Source: Leptasterias polaris
Lineage: Eukaryota > Echinodermata > Asteroidea > Forcipulatida > Asteriidae
Assembly: GCA_037783415.1 (NCBI GenBank)
Contig: JAZGTN010000170.1
Span: 2,399,501-2,463,500, forward strand
Length of the DNA stretch: 64,000 nt
Reading direction: 5' to 3'
Part shown: piece after piece, positions 33,001 through 45,120 of the stretch
Layout: every line of letters begins with the position of its first letter
Numbering within the stretch: the first letter of the stretch is position 1
The notes under the pieces: model-generated
Told to the model about the DNA's origin: nothing
Database searches by the model: none
Seen by the model: the letters and a program-made list of their open reading frames with translations, nothing else
Position numbers and translations under genes: made by a program

Positions 33001-33158
33001 TAAACTCGGCGTCAGTAACCAGAGTGGCGCACTTGAGAACTGTCACCGTCGACATGCGTATGAAACAACGGAACAATCTCACATAGCCTAGAGTATCACT
33101 ATAGAAAGTGGAAGCAGTGCTTAGTCAATTAATCGCCCAGCAGTTAATTTCCATTGCA
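33000..33158 (+). promoter_or_regulatory. Candidate 5' UTR exon with strong donor
   Basis: ACTATAAACTCGG (weak TATA-like) is followed about 160 nt later by TTGCAGTAAGTACTT, a strong donor with intron starting at 33159. The segment contains only a short upstream frame (MRMKQRNNLT, stop). It could be a 5' UTR exon spliced to the acceptor at 45380, but TATA position and transcription are unproven. Confidence 0.3.
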
Positions 33159-33359
33159 GTAAGTACTTATAATTATTTATCATAATTTAGTTTTATATTA
33201 TATTATTAAATGCAGTTACATATTTTTGTAATTTTGTACCTGTGTTTTAATTTTCACGCGTAGGTTTCTTTCGTCACGAAGTTTTATAATAACATTATTT
33301 ACATCGGTTGTATCGCACATTGGATGATGGTTGGATACAAATTCCCTAGGAATCTCACG

Positions 33360-33480
33360 GGGTTTTATTTCAAAAAATAAGTTAGTGGCCTGACGTTTCG
33401 ACTCTAGCAGAGTCTTTCTCGAAGGCTAAATGACAACACACAACACACATACAAGCAGACAAGCAGTTTTATTTCATGGG
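33360..33480 (-). mobile_element. Penelope-like element terminal motif (hammerhead-like)
   Basis: On the minus strand: GAAAGACTCTGCTAGAGTCG followed by AAACGTCAGGCC. GACTC/GAGTC form a stem, and CGAAAC-GTC matches the second conserved core of hammerhead ribozymes. Such motifs are associated in many animals with Penelope-like retroelements. The first core (CTGATGA) is degenerate here (TCGAGAA), so catalysis is unlikely. No reverse transcriptase was seen alongside. Confidence 0.5.
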
Positions 33481-33928
33481 AATTGGTTAGCAGAGTAAAA
33501 AAGGGGCTTAAATGCGTAATACCATATCGAGGCTGGGAATGAAGAACTAGTATGGCTCCTTGCTTTTAATGCGAAATGGTAATTATGATTACCTGAAACA
33601 AGTCCAGGTGATGTACGGAATGAGATGACAACTCGGTTGTCAATAGCGCAATGGATGGCGCATAATAATCATCTCGATCGTCACGGTCGATACAGTCTGA
33701 GGACGTAATATAAATGATTTAGAATGAAAGACCCTGCAACCTGATTAATTCAATGACAAAGTTGAAACATTCACGGGCTCAGTTAATTATAAGCGAAATT
33801 GCCGATCATCCACAGAAATATTTCGTCTTTCAGTGCTTTCTGCGAGAAGAGTTTATGCGCTTCATAAATAATTAGTTTAAGGTCTGACCACGTTTGGCTA
33901 GTCAAATATCGACTAGTATAAATGTAGG

Positions 33929-34664
33929 GCAATAGACTGTGCAAGTCTCGCGCGTATCGGAGCGAGAAAACACGTCAAGTGAAGAACATTTTTTTTTTCT
34001 GAAATCAAATCATTGTTTTTAAATTAGATCTATGAAAAAATCTGACCAACAAAAATAATCTTTACAATTTGCATAAAATGAGTTTTAGCTTTCATAATAA
34101 ACACATTAATCATTTGTTAGTTTTTGATGAAACAAACTAAAAACTCTGGGACAAGGATGCTTATTTGATCTTAACTTTTTAGGAAACCCTTTTGTAAATC
34201 CACGCCCGAGTAAAATCAGGTTTAAACGCAGACGCGCGATGATCGCACGGGCGTAGAGTTAACGCATGACGCAGTTTAAAGAGGACGCTGACGCCTCGAC
34301 AACCGTACACTGCAATGTAAAGGCTTAGCGTCTGACAATTATTACAGCGTCTGGTGATAATCATCGCGCGACCAAAACAAATTTGGTGATCGGAGGTGGG
34401 CACAAATTCTTAATTTTTTGCAAGTAACCGGAAGCAGCGGTCAAGTTTAATTCTTGGGTTTTCTTCGTTGTTTTGTTGAATTGATTTAACTTTCATATTT
34501 TTGATCACTTGGTATTACATTCCCAACAACATATTTAATTTTCATGGTCATAAAGTACGTTAAACTAAAATAATAGACGAAACAAAACATTGCCAACGTA
34601 AAACTCTATATGGTTGGGACCACAATGGTCCCGGAAGTTCGCTTACGCGCGAGACTTGCACAGT
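33929..34664. mobile_element. 735-bp element with AGACTGTGCAAGTCTCGCGCG termini
   Basis: AGACTGTGCAAGTCTCGCGC at 33929 and GCGCGAGACTTGCACAGTCT at 34646-34665 are perfect inverted repeats, each internally symmetric (GACTGTGCAAGTC). The interior is partly CpG-rich (34200-34380) without a recognisable protein. Confidence 0.6.
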
Positions 34665-34670
34665 CTCGAA

Positions 34671-35045
34671 TATGTATCGAATATGACGTTACCTTGCAAC
34701 GTGACCCACAACATGGCGTCTGTGAGCGTGTGCGTGTGCCATAGAAATCAAACCAAGAACGCTAAGACGCGTTTACACGCGCATACGGCCTGTCCTATGA
34801 TATGGCCGCTTTCATGCACTCATGGCACACGCACACACACACACCCCCCTGCAATCGTAGACCCTCCTTTGTTCAACTCTTTGTGATAGCAACCGTGGAC
34901 CACAATGCTTTCCTTTGTGATAGCAACCGTGGACCTATTGTCCTCTTTTTTATAGGTCCCCGGTTTGAATGTGGTTACCTACTCACGCACACAGACGCCA
35001 TGTTGTGGGGCATTTGACAGGTAACGTCATATTCGATACGGTCTA
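34671..35045. mobile_element. MITE with TATCGAATATGACGTTACC termini
   Basis: TATCGAATATGACGTTACC (left) and GGTAACGTCATATTCGATA (right) are perfect inverted repeats. Inner arms CACAACATGGCGTCTGTG and CACAGACGCCATGTTGTG add to the stem. Inside, TTTGTGATAGCAACCGTGGA is directly repeated near 34880 and 34914. Confidence 0.88.
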
Positions 35046-35174
35046 TAGCGATGATGAAATGGAAGGAACAAACCAGAGAAACATCAGTTCATTCCGTGCC
35101 GGAAAAGTTCAATTTTAAAGTGCATCACAGTTTTTAGTATATTTCACTTTTAACGTAATATCCATTACTGAAAA

Positions 35175-35560
35175 TAATAACTTCTAAGAGCACCGGACTC
35201 AAGCTCTGGTGTTTCTGTTCAGCAGAGTGTGGGTTCGAGTCCCGGTCGTGACACTTGTGTCCTTATTAAGCAAGACACTTAACCATTATTGCTTCGTCCT
35301 TCGGATGGGACGTAAAGCCGTTGGTCCCGTGTGTTGTGTAATGCACGTAAAATAACCCAGTGCACTTATCGAAAAGAGAAGGGGTTTGCCCCGGTGTTCC
35401 TGGTTTGATTGGCTGCATATTGCGCCACAGCACCTTGTAAACCATTACATGGTGCTATGTAAAGAAATAGGTCTCAAAATTCAAAAAGTAGCTCCACATA
35501 TATACCTTGCAGGAAAATACTGACTGTTGAAGAGCCACTATTATTATTATTATTATTATG
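35175..35560 (+). mobile_element. tRNA-derived SINE with conserved central domain
   Basis: The head AAGAGCACCGGACTCAAGCT..GGGTTCGAGTCCCGGTCG resembles a tRNA, with a B-box GGTTCGAGTCC. The body CTTCGTCCTTCGGATGGGAC..AAGCCGTTGGTCCCGTGTG is a motif I associate with a deeply conserved SINE domain in invertebrates (Nin-DC type is my guess). It ends near a (TTA)n run at 35537-35560. Confidence 0.85.
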
Positions 35561-35814
35561 TATATAGTTTACGTGCTTTTCCCATGCTACATGAGTTGTC
35601 AATTGCTGGTTTGGTGAAATTTTTAAAACACGTAAAAGGCTTTAGTGTCATTAATCAATGTTACAACGCAGGGTAACACTTTGACACACGATGCAGTTCA
35701 GACAGTTTTGAGGTAGAAAACTGTTCCCCATGCAAAATGAACAACGTGGAAACACAGCATAATATTCGCATGTTCGAATCCCTCTCTAGTTAATTTGTCG
35801 TCGCCAAAAAATAA

Positions 35815-36045
35815 AAAATAAAAATTACCCAGTCAGTTCCCTTGTGGTTTATTACTTGATACAAGATGACATTTTCCTGACAGCGAGTGTCCCGCACTAC
35901 CTCCAAGTTAATTATGTGAACATCTAAGCACTGTACACGCACTGATTCCTGAGTCCAGTGGGGATCCGAAGGTATTATTACTAGTGGTGGGATTCGAACC
36001 CCCACCCCCCATCCATTATACAGCAGATATGTCGCTGTGAAAGTA
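35815..36045 (-). mobile_element. tRNA-derived SINE, minus strand
   Basis: On the minus strand the head reads ATCTGCTGTATAATGG..GGGTTCGAATCCCACCACT with a good B-box. The tail CAAGGGAACTGACTGGGTAA is shared with 7265-7292. Confidence 0.8.
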
Positions 36046-36169
36046 AAACGTGTACCTGTGCTTGTTGCCACGCCTTTGATAATTATTAGGAAGAAGCGTA
36101 GAGATTATTGTCTGTTGGCCACATGGGGTAATTTTCTATTGCAGCCATCCAGTTCCAGCCAAACGCAAA

Positions 36170-36190
36170 AAAAAAAAAAGGGGGGGGGGA
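36170..36190. repeat. A-run/G-run simple sequence
   Basis: A13 followed by G10; no function inferred. Confidence 0.8.
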
Positions 36191-36464
36191 AATTTCAAAA
36201 ATTACTACACATCGTTGAAAAGGGATAAAACCACAAAATATTAATCTTAAAATCCCCGATGCAAATTATTACATCGGATATCATACCGAGAGAGAAAGGT
36301 TAAATGCATTTTGGTTTGCACACACATTTTTATTTTGTGGAAATAAAACTCCAAGCGAACCAAAACTGAACTGAACTCATTATTTCTCAGAATAAATCAA
36401 TAAAGTGACAAACTTCATTTCCGTGTATGGTACATGTGGATTGTGGAGCATTACAATGGGTCGT

Positions 36465-36616
36465 AACAACTGATATATTTTTACATCACCACAAAACTTC
36501 GAAGTGAAATGCTTCTCGAAATGCTTTATACTATCGAAAGCTGCTGCAGGCTTCTAACCAATAGGTTTTTATTGCCCTAAGAGTGATTACCAAGAACGTG
36601 TACCTTCCCTTTAAGA
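36465..36616. mobile_element. Family A right-half fragment
   Basis: It contains ATGCTTTATACTATCGAAAGC and GTGATTACCAAGAACGTGTACC and ends CCCTTTAA, matching the last 150 bp of the family A copy at 41331-41715. Confidence 0.65.
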
Positions 36617-37220
36617 GAGAATAAAATGCATGTAAAACACAAGATATGCATTTATTCTGAAGCACCATTGTTTATACAGGTTGCCTCAATGCTACAGCTA
36701 CAATGATTAACTTCACATGAGACATCCATTGTTACATTACTAGAAATGTATAACAATAACAATATTCCTCTATTCTCTATTTGTTGTGTAATCTTTGTAG
36801 CAAATATCCACACGATTGGAACCATTCCAAACACATGAATGATTTTGCAACATTCACTGACAAACCGGATATGTTAGTTTCATCAAAGTTCAAGGATGTC
36901 CGATAAACATGAAAAGAAACATTACTGACTGTCAAAACGGTGCTTCCCCCAAAACTTTAGTTGCACAGTCATGTTTCATACATGACGTCATCTGTGCTAC
37001 GTGCAACCGCATAGCGGCATTCAGGGAAATTGAATTGCCGGTGTTGACGCATTTGTTTCCTTTTCTGCAAATTATTTCCCCCCCATTAATAGTCTCGAAG
37101 TAGATAGATAAATAAGAACAAGTTTTTGCGATGCTGAGTTTGCAAAGAATTCTACTGTAGTTTTTTTGTAAGTGTGTTTTAATCGAGTTCGAGATATGCA
37201 CTTCATAATCATCACATCAG
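36617..37220. other. Intergenic, nothing recognised
   Basis: Short open frames on both strands (36652-36834, 36909-37201) lack domain features. Confidence 0.45.
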
Positions 37221-37222
37221 GG

Positions 37223-37376
37223 TTTTTTTAAAAGTTACCAGATACAGTTTTTTCAAATGACTTTATTTCACAGGAAAAAATGCTAAGGTATGAACTCTAT
37301 AATCAGTATAGCTTTCAGACTAAAATTAAACAATGATTTCCATCCATATTCTTACCAATCCTGTATACCTTTGACA
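37223..37376. mobile_element. MITE family B fragment (inverted)
   Basis: It ends ATTCTTACCAATCCTGTATACCTTT, the family B terminus on the other strand, and contains TTTCAGACTAAAATTAAACAATG. The other half is missing. Confidence 0.8.
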
Positions 37377-38261
37377 CTTGACTCAGTTCTGAAAACCCCA
37401 CAAACGATCTTGTCTTTAAAAAGATGTTTCAACATTGCTATATAAAGTTACTACAGTTGTATGGCTCGATCACCGAAAGAAATCCCCTTTTTTCCTCTGA
37501 ACGAATGTTAATAGATCCTGTTTCAAAACAAAAAACGTCGACAAAACAATCTTTGCATATGCTCAGACGACGCTAAAAATACATGCAGCATGTAAATTTG
37601 TTTGTACATGGTTGATGGACGTTAGCTAATGTCGGAAACCCGACAATAATTTGAACCAAGCATCTTTAATCTTGTACAAGACTAGTCAATAAATCAAACG
37701 AAATAATGTCCTACTATTCAACAAACTCCGGATTTACTTTGATTCTACGAAACTTGCGCAACATGGTTGATGAAGGTGTGATTACATAGAAACGGAAAGA
37801 CTGTAACCAAAAACCTGAACCCACTTGGGTCATATTTTGTTATGCCATAGGTGAGACCTCACTGTCACAATTATTACCGGACTGTGGTTGAACATTCTTG
37901 TCTAGTGTCTCATTACCTTCAGTTCCTGATGCTGTGTTTTTTTAAAGTATAGGCTATTCCTTACCGAATACCGACACCAAAGGTAGGTATTCAAAACATT
38001 TGTTTTCCTGTTGACTCGTAATTTGTGTTCGCGTCAAATTGTAACGCATGCAACAAAGAAAGTTTGATGTCTGATTAGTTTCAATGTTGACAAGAAACTT
38101 TCTGGCAGGCTGTCTAATTGAAGGGGGATAACTGGGTCAAATTGAGTGGGGCTACCATTTTATCCAAAAACTTCTCTTAACACAGTTTGTACGTAGAATA
38201 ATTAAGAAATTATTTCAGTTTGGTTTATTGTTTATATACATTATTGTTAAAAAAGAAATTG

Positions 38262-38630
38262 GCTCAAAGGTATACAGGATTCTTTGATAGAACTGACAAT
38301 TTAGTTAAAGACAAAGTTCATGAAAATACATGAAATAACAAACCCGTAACAATTTGTGCTTAATCCGTTGTGAGTCAGGAGAAAATAGTGATTGAAAACC
38401 ATGCCCAAATTTCAGCATGAACACATTGTCCTTATTTCGGTTGTGGTTGTAACAACCAACCGAAATCAGCTGTGCAGTTGCGGTTTTTGTTAAAGGTTTT
38501 CGGATACTGTTTTCTCGAACACGACTTCATTTCACAGAAGAAAAAAAGGTTCTAGATAAATTTCAAAATATAGTGATGTATTTTGTTTATCCTTACCACT
38601 CCTGTAGGCCCTATACCTCCATGCTATAAC
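38262..38630. mobile_element. MITE family B copy (inverted)
   Basis: It runs from AAAGGTATACAGGATTC to CTTACCACTCCTGTAGGCCC, with GTGAGTCAGGAGAAAATAGTG and AACCGAAATCAGCTG inside. Ends and interior agree with the other family B copies in reverse orientation. Confidence 0.85.
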
Positions 38631-38839
38631 ATTTCAACAGCAGTTGAACCACCCAAGTTCAATCCATGTAGGCCTATATACTTGAATTTCCTGCAACCTT
38701 CCTGTTTCATGAGATGCTCTTAACTGCTGTACGTCATGAAAAACAACATAATCTCAGATTATAAGAACGTATACCTTTGTAGTAGACCTTTCAGTATTTT
38801 TCTTTGTTCCATTAAATCGCCCAGGCGGTCCTCATGCAT

Positions 38840-38985
38840 TCCTTTCGTTACGCAACGCCAGGTGCGTTTCTCCGACTCCACTCCCGCACGTGTATATAAA
38901 AGTTGACTGCAAACACACTCGCTCTCTCACTTATATCTTTTCGACTCATGGATGAGGCAGCAGTTTAACCAGCACCAGAGTGTAT
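38840..38985 (+). promoter_or_regulatory. TATA-box promoter and possible 5' UTR exon
   Basis: TATATAAA at 38893-38900 directly follows an E-box CACGTG (38887-38892). A C/EBP-like GTTACGCAAC is at 38847-38856. A start near 38922-38928 would give a short leader with a six-codon upstream frame (MDEAAV, stop) and a GTATGT donor at 38982. It points toward the NMES1-like gene, whose first coding exon begins right after an acceptor at 45380. The link is inference. Confidence 0.5.
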
Positions 38986-38999
38986 GTATAATATAATTG

Positions 39000-40415
39000 A
39001 CACCTAGCGCTCTTATCTTTTAGAGAGGACAATTTAGCACTTACATTACTTTCTTAGGGCTCTTGTTGCTGTGGTGTGCTGTTTGGCAGTAGTACACATC
39101 TAATAGGCACATCGCAGTTACAAGCTAACTAATTCAACCAAAACCAAGTGCATTATAATTTATTTGGCACAAGTTTTGCCCTCTTCTTATTTACTTACCA
39201 AAAGGCAAAGTAGCCAAATTTCCATTTAGTCCATATCATTTAAATTAATTAATAGCAAAGAACACGCTACTAAAACATGATTTAATTTTCTTTTTAAAAA
39301 CAGAACTACACCTGCTTAATTCATAGAGTTCTGTCCTTGCTCTATGCTTAATTTAATTGAGTCCACCTTCACGACGACTGTTTAGTTTAACGGTAAAACA
39401 TATTTAGATAAAAATCCCATTTCTGTTTGCATTGCATTCAAACAAGTGGAGGGCTGTGTTTTTATAGCGTGTCTTAAATAAACAGATCGAGTGGATCTAG
39501 GCTTACGTTTTTTGTGATGATAGTCCCAAAACTGAAAGCCAATTTGTGTGTACACACTCGGGAGGTTGTTCTCTGGATTACGAGGCCGCTGTATACGAAA
39601 ACAGCCGTAGGGAATAGTTACGGTACGAAAACAGGCGCATAGGGAATTAAATAGTCCGTACGCTCAATTTGCCTTTGAAACCACCGCCTTTCAGTTTTTT
39701 AGTGCGCAATCAAAGGCCGCGATATGAAATCAGTAAAATACAACGGATCTCTTGTAGAATTATACAATAATATAATTGACTGGGATAACAAGAATGATCT
39801 CAAACTGCACGTAGCACAGTTTGATTCAGAACAAAATTACAAAATCGAAATTTAGAAAAAGGTCATCATCCCGTTGGTCTTTGCTTTTTGAAGAGAGAGA
39901 CACAGAACACATTACCGTGCCGAAATTTCAATCCACGCTCCAATTTCTTGAATGCAACGGAAAACTCGTGTTATATAGCCGGAGGCGGTGGATTTGTTTT
40001 TATTGTGAGACTAGAATATCCTACATTTTAGAATTCATTACATTTTACGTGTTTTACATCACGAATGCAACTCCATTAACACGTGCAATCGACACTTTGT
40101 TGGGAGACTCGCTACATCCTCCCATGGCAACGCACGGATAAAGGGGATCTTAAAATAACGAACGGCACGATCTGTCGAAGAGAAAGGACCGATCAAACAG
40201 TGTTAATGGTTTTTTTTTGGTTCAAGCAAGTTGTTCTGAATAATTTCCACAAAATACAACCACACATTATTATTTCTTACAGCCATAAATATGCAAACAC
40301 CGATACATAGGTTTTAAAATCTCCGTAGACCCTATTATTATTCGTTGGTAAGTTTTCGACCTTTCTGAGAACTATTTTAGTAAAATTATATGAACTTAAT
40401 GATCAGAACCGGTTT
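39000..40415. other. Probable intron/intergenic, nothing recognised
   Basis: ACGAAAACAG..CGTAGGGAAT/CATAGGGAAT is duplicated near 39595-39650. The open frame at 39821-40141 has no domain support. Confidence 0.4.
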
Positions 40416-40419
40416 GGTT

Positions 40420-40700
40420 AGCCATTTTTTAAAGGGAAAGTAACTAGTTCTCTACTTGAAATTATATTTTTGCGGGCCATGGTGTGAACTTGACTTCCCT
40501 GGAATATTTTATGTGTGGAATGCTATAGTTTTTAAGAAATTAGTAAAACAAAAAACGTTTTGATCTATAGGCCTATAGCGAGTCCAAAATCTGATGTTTG
40601 ACAACAGTGAAAATATTGTTTTTGTCTCACTGTTTTTGACCGATTGAGCTTGGAACGTTCACAGCAGAATTGTAATTCCAATTATATTATGTTCGTGTAT
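40420..40700. mobile_element. Diverged family A-like fragment
   Basis: TTTTGATCTATAGGCCTATAGCGAGTCCAAAATCTG-type text and TGTTTTTGACCGATTGAGCT match 7680-7800. Termini are not clear. Confidence 0.5.
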
Positions 40701-41330
40701 TTATTAGTAACAACAAAGTGGGGATATCCGGTCTCCGCGTGCCCTAAAAACATGCATTACAGCAAAATGTACATGTCTAAAACATGATAAGCACCAAACT
40801 ATCTTCATGCAAACCTTAATTAAAAATATATTTATATAGATTTGGAGTAACAGAACGAAGGCAAATAACAAATAAATAAACAGCGAAGATGTACATGGAC
40901 AATCATACGGACACTTCCTTTTCGTTATTTCTCATTATTCGCAATTTGTATTCATATCCAATTAAAAATCCCACGTCGAAGGCGACGGTTTTGAATTTTT
41001 TTAAAGTATTGAAACGCAAAAAACCCCCCAAAAAACAAAACTTGCTCCGTCATCTACTAACTGTATCATGAATAATTATAGCCAGTTTAAAACAAATAAT
41101 CTGGCAAATATGTTGTGTAAAAGAACTGCCCTGCCCTTATTTAAGAGTAACAAGATCGTTTCGTGAGCAATTCTGGAATGTGGCCGAGCGAGATTACGAG
41201 AGAATTCTCACCGGAGGTTGGGATTGCTATTGGATTGTTTCGTTTTCATCTACCGCGAACTATAACCCCCTACGGACTTGGCATAATTATGAAGCTGTAC
41301 TGCAAGACAGCGTTGTGTCAAGTTGACACT

Positions 41331-41715
41331 TAAAGGCACTGGACACGTTTGGTAATTGTCAAAGACCAGTATTCTCACTTGGTGTATCCCAACATATGCA
41401 TAAAATAAAAAACCTGTGAAAATTCGGGCTCAATTGGTCATCGAAGTTGCAAGAAAATAATGAAAGAAAAAACACCCTTGTTGCACAAATGTATGTGCTT
41501 TCAGATGCCTGAAAAAGGCTTCAGGCCTGAAGTCTTTTTCAGATTCAAATATTTTAGTGAAAAATTACCTCTTTCTCAAAAACTACGTTACTTCAGAGGG
41601 AGTCGTTTCTCACAATGTTTTATACAATCAACAGCTCTCCGTTGCTCGTTACTAAGTAAGTTTTTATGCTAATATATATTTTGAGTAATTACCAAACGTG
41701 TCCAGTGCCTTTTTA
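41331..41715. mobile_element. MITE family A, best copy
   Basis: It begins TTAAAGGCACTGGACACGTT and ends AAACGTGTCCAGTGCCTTTT, giving inverted repeats of about 25 bp. An internal hairpin AAAGGCTTCAGGCCTGAAG..C sits at about 41515-41535. Non-coding, 385 bp. A family B copy starts where it ends. Confidence 0.92.
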
Positions 41716-42090
41716 AAGGTATTTTACAGGATTGGTAAGGACATAAAAACGCAATTGTTTAATTTTAGTCTGAAAGCCTTATGGTTACGAAGTTCACATG
41801 ACTAGAACCATTTTTGTGTGGAATATTTCCCTCTGGAATGAAGTCTTATATTCAATAAAACCGTATCTGAAAACCTAAAAAAGAAAACCGCACTTTCTGA
41901 GTTCGGTTGTTACAACCAAAAGTAAGAACAATGTGTTTTACATGCTGAAAATTATGCACGGTTTGTTAAGCCTTCCCAAAATGTTCACAGGTTTGTTATT
42001 TTATGTCACGGTTGATCACACAAAGCATGAACACTGTCTGTGACTGTTTTGTTAGCTCTACCAATCATGTTTACCTTTAAATACCTTTAA
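41714..42090. mobile_element. MITE family B, abutting family A
   Basis: It starts AAAGGTATTTTACAGGATTGG and ends near ACCAATCATGTTTACCTTTA. The interior has TTTTAGTCTGAAAGCCTTA, GTTCGGTTGTTACAACCAA and TGTGACTGTTTTGTTAGCTC. The two families share the AAAGG terminus and are joined head to tail here. Confidence 0.9.
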
Positions 42091-42699
42091 ATGCATGGTT
42101 CACATTTTTGTCGTCTATCATAACGTTGGATCTTGGTAAAGTAATTTCAATGTTTTTGTGTGGTATAGTTACTCGGCTGTCAATCAACTTGAGACTTGGC
42201 TATTTCCACAATAAGTGTTATAAATCATCCTGGGGGGAAATTATGACAATATACAAACGTCATCACAATAATCGTTGTCGCGCCAATTTTGGTGTGAATT
42301 TCCCCGTGTCTTTTAGGTGACGCGACTTTTACGTGGAATTTGACTTCCAAAGTGGACGAGCGTGGCAGTCACTAAGTCACGTGTGACGTGGGTGCCCATT
42401 TCAAGTAGCTACTTCAATTATTCCTCAAACTCCATGCAACCTCAAGCTACTCATATAAGGCTTAATCCAGCACAATATTGTCTCAGCCCACGCAGGTTCC
42501 CATTTATACACCTGGGTTAAGAAGAGAAGCAACTGTGTTGGAAATTATACCCCAAGGAAACGTATATAGCAAAAGTAACTTTTCGAGCTGGCGGGTGCCG
42601 AAAGATGGACAATTGAGTTTATGTGTGAAATAATCTCTTCTGGTTCTGAAGTGGTTGTTGTAAGAAGAATCACGGCCCACCTTCATAGTCGAGCAGACA

Positions 42700-42855
42700 A
42701 TATTGCCTAAAAGCAAAAATTAACAGGATACCAGTCACAGACGGTAGGGCTTACATAGTATGTTGGCTGGTAACCTTAAATCTGGTAAGCATAGTTTTGC
42801 CTTGCTTTACAGTAACGCTTTGTGCTTAAACAGCCCTATGAAATTGGGCCATGGT
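42700..42855. mobile_element. Family F fragment
   Basis: GGATACCAGTCACAGACGGT at the left and AGCCCTATGAAATTGGGCCATGG at the right match the element at 5572-5740 with its left end lost. Confidence 0.6.
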
Positions 42856-43706
42856 GAGATGAGTCTCCATCCCAGTGTGATCTGTTCGTCTTTATGACCA
42901 CATTCTGAAGACGAATCAGATCACTATGAGAAGCTGAATTGCTAGACTTGTCTAATCCCTGCTGATTCTTCTCAGTATATCACAACTTCTGTTTAAAAAG
43001 ATACGATTCCTCCCGCAACGGTAAAACAGTTTCCAACAGTTTCCAACAAAACATCCACGGTTTATATTCAACGCACAATTTCCCCTACAATTAAATATGC
43101 GCAGGTTAATTTTAAAGACCGTCACTTTAAACTGTTATGGAGGTGAAGGGTATACGACTCTTACACAGGCCACCTTTCAGCTAGTCACGTTCATCCATCA
43201 AACTTTGTTAATAACATTCCAAAATCAAGACAGCGCCAGTATAATTATCAAGTCTTCATTGTGAACACGGGGTCCCTAAAGTAATGGTGTACAGTGCTAT
43301 ACAATTCTCCACGAAACAAACAAGACTGAGACCATAGGTGTGTAGGTGCTCTACTCACTATTGGAAAATGGGGTAGAAATATACATTAATCACACTTTGT
43401 GAAAAACAATTATATCCATTTCAAGCAAAATGCCGGTATTCGCCTTTTCAAAGTCGAAACATGAGCTCGAATGTTATATTTCATAAAATGTATGTATATA
43501 CGTTTTGTATGCAATGGCGGAAGACAGCAAGACGGTGATTTCGAAAAAACCCAAAAACGATTCCTTCGTTCATTAAAAATGAGTGGAAGTGCCAACTCAT
43601 ATACATTAAATATAATAATTGGAACTTGAACAAACTGCCTTTTGACATTATTGACTTTAAAGGTTTAGGCAGTGTGACATTACAATGTTCACTCACGGAG
43701 TCCCTT

Positions 43707-43842
43707 AAGGGACAGGTAAAAAAACAAATTTAAATCAAATGTTAACATTATTTCGTTCCCTCGAAATATTATTACGGGGAATGAAATATTATTCGAGGGA
43801 AAGAAATAATATTTTCAATATGTTGTTTTGCCTGTCCCTTAC
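43707..43842. mobile_element. AT-rich palindromic MITE (AAGGGACAGG)
   Basis: AAGGGACAGGTAAAAAAACA and TGTTGTTTTGCCTGTCCCTT are the ends; inner CCCTCGAAATATTATT and AATATTATTCGAGGG arms continue the stem. Confidence 0.8.
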
Positions 43843-44079
43843 AACAAATTTTTTGATATATCAGTTTTTACTTGAGAATTCAGCTGTCATTTTTATATAC
43901 ATAAACCAATAAAAAAATTGGGGGGTTACATAATATAATTCATCGGTGATCTAGGGTAACATGGGGGTAAGAAAAGGTTGAATACAAATGACATTAGTTC
44001 AACTCTTCTGTATAGCAAAAATCACAACTTAAAACTAAACCTAAGATTGTTACACAGACAAGTACAGAAATGTTCATAC

Positions 44080-44400
44080 ATTTCTCTATGGACCATGTCC
44101 TGATGTGACATCACGTTACAGGAGAGCCACAGAGCCTGGACTTCCTGCAGGCAAAATTTGTACACAACTCAATGGAAGAATACATCAAATCTGACATGTG
44201 GAAATGACACTGTCCGCTTTTAATCAACTTTTGATAATATGAAGAAAGGGGGCCCATTTAAAAACGAATTCAGCTGTTATTTTTTTAAATCTTTAATTAT
44301 TGTGTGGAAATTATGACATAAAATGTAAAAATTGTCCATATGGCCGCTGTATTATCTTGCCTGTCAGAAAGGCCCTGGAAATTACAAAACCACTCTTTAG
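44080..44400. mobile_element. MITE family E (inverted copy)
   Basis: It shares GGACTTCCTGCAGGCA, GTGGAAATTATGACATAAAATG and ATCTTGCCTGTC with 47599-47908 and 61875-62208. The TATAGACCATGT terminus is only partly kept. Confidence 0.75.
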
Positions 44401-45120
44401 TGTGAATGAAGGTTACATGATCTCAATACAGCTGTTACATTAACCGGTGTATCATCCATGTATTTATGTCGAGCTTAAAGTATTGTGGAAGAATGGGACC
44501 AAGGGAAATTACACCCCCCACCATTAATTTGATCAATAATCCGATCCGAGATCCCAACAAGCACTTCGGTAATTAATGCCTTATCTACTATTTTGTTGAT
44601 CTATACCTCTGCCTTAACTAAATCCCACAAGTTGAGGGTTTCGAGAAATCAATTTTGTCTGTGGCAGGACGAGGCTCAATTTGCCCGGGCCCTGCGGCCC
44701 AGAAACACGGTAGTTTGACAAGACGTTGTTCTCGAGGGTCAGTGTGTTCATGTTATACTTTGACTATCAGTATCACTAAAAAGCAGTGTGTCATGCCGTA
44801 CCAATATTACCTCTCTGTAATCAAATCTTTGAGAATAATTTATATCAAGGCTTGCGGGACAAGCACACTCTGGTTCATTTTACATGATGAAGATATTACT
44901 GTTGCCTCCAAAACTTGCTAAAAAAGAACTAAACAAAGATGGCAACCCGAGCATCATAAACGACTAGTATGATGATATCTTTGTAAGAGCATTATGCCAT
45001 TCAATCATAATAAGCAATTTTGAGATATGGTGGAAACATTACTAGGACACTATCAAGTTTGGGTCTGTATAAACACTAAACATCATCATCATCAGTTCGG
45101 CTGGGAGAGCAGAACATCCT

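Noticed and set aside
35175..35260. Possible tRNA gene (CTCAAG anticodon region)
   Set aside because: The tRNA-like head runs into a SINE body with a (TTA)n tail; the acceptor stem does not close.
44655..44921. 88-residue plus-strand frame
   Set aside because: No domain, no flanking splice signals in phase with anything, ordinary intronic composition.
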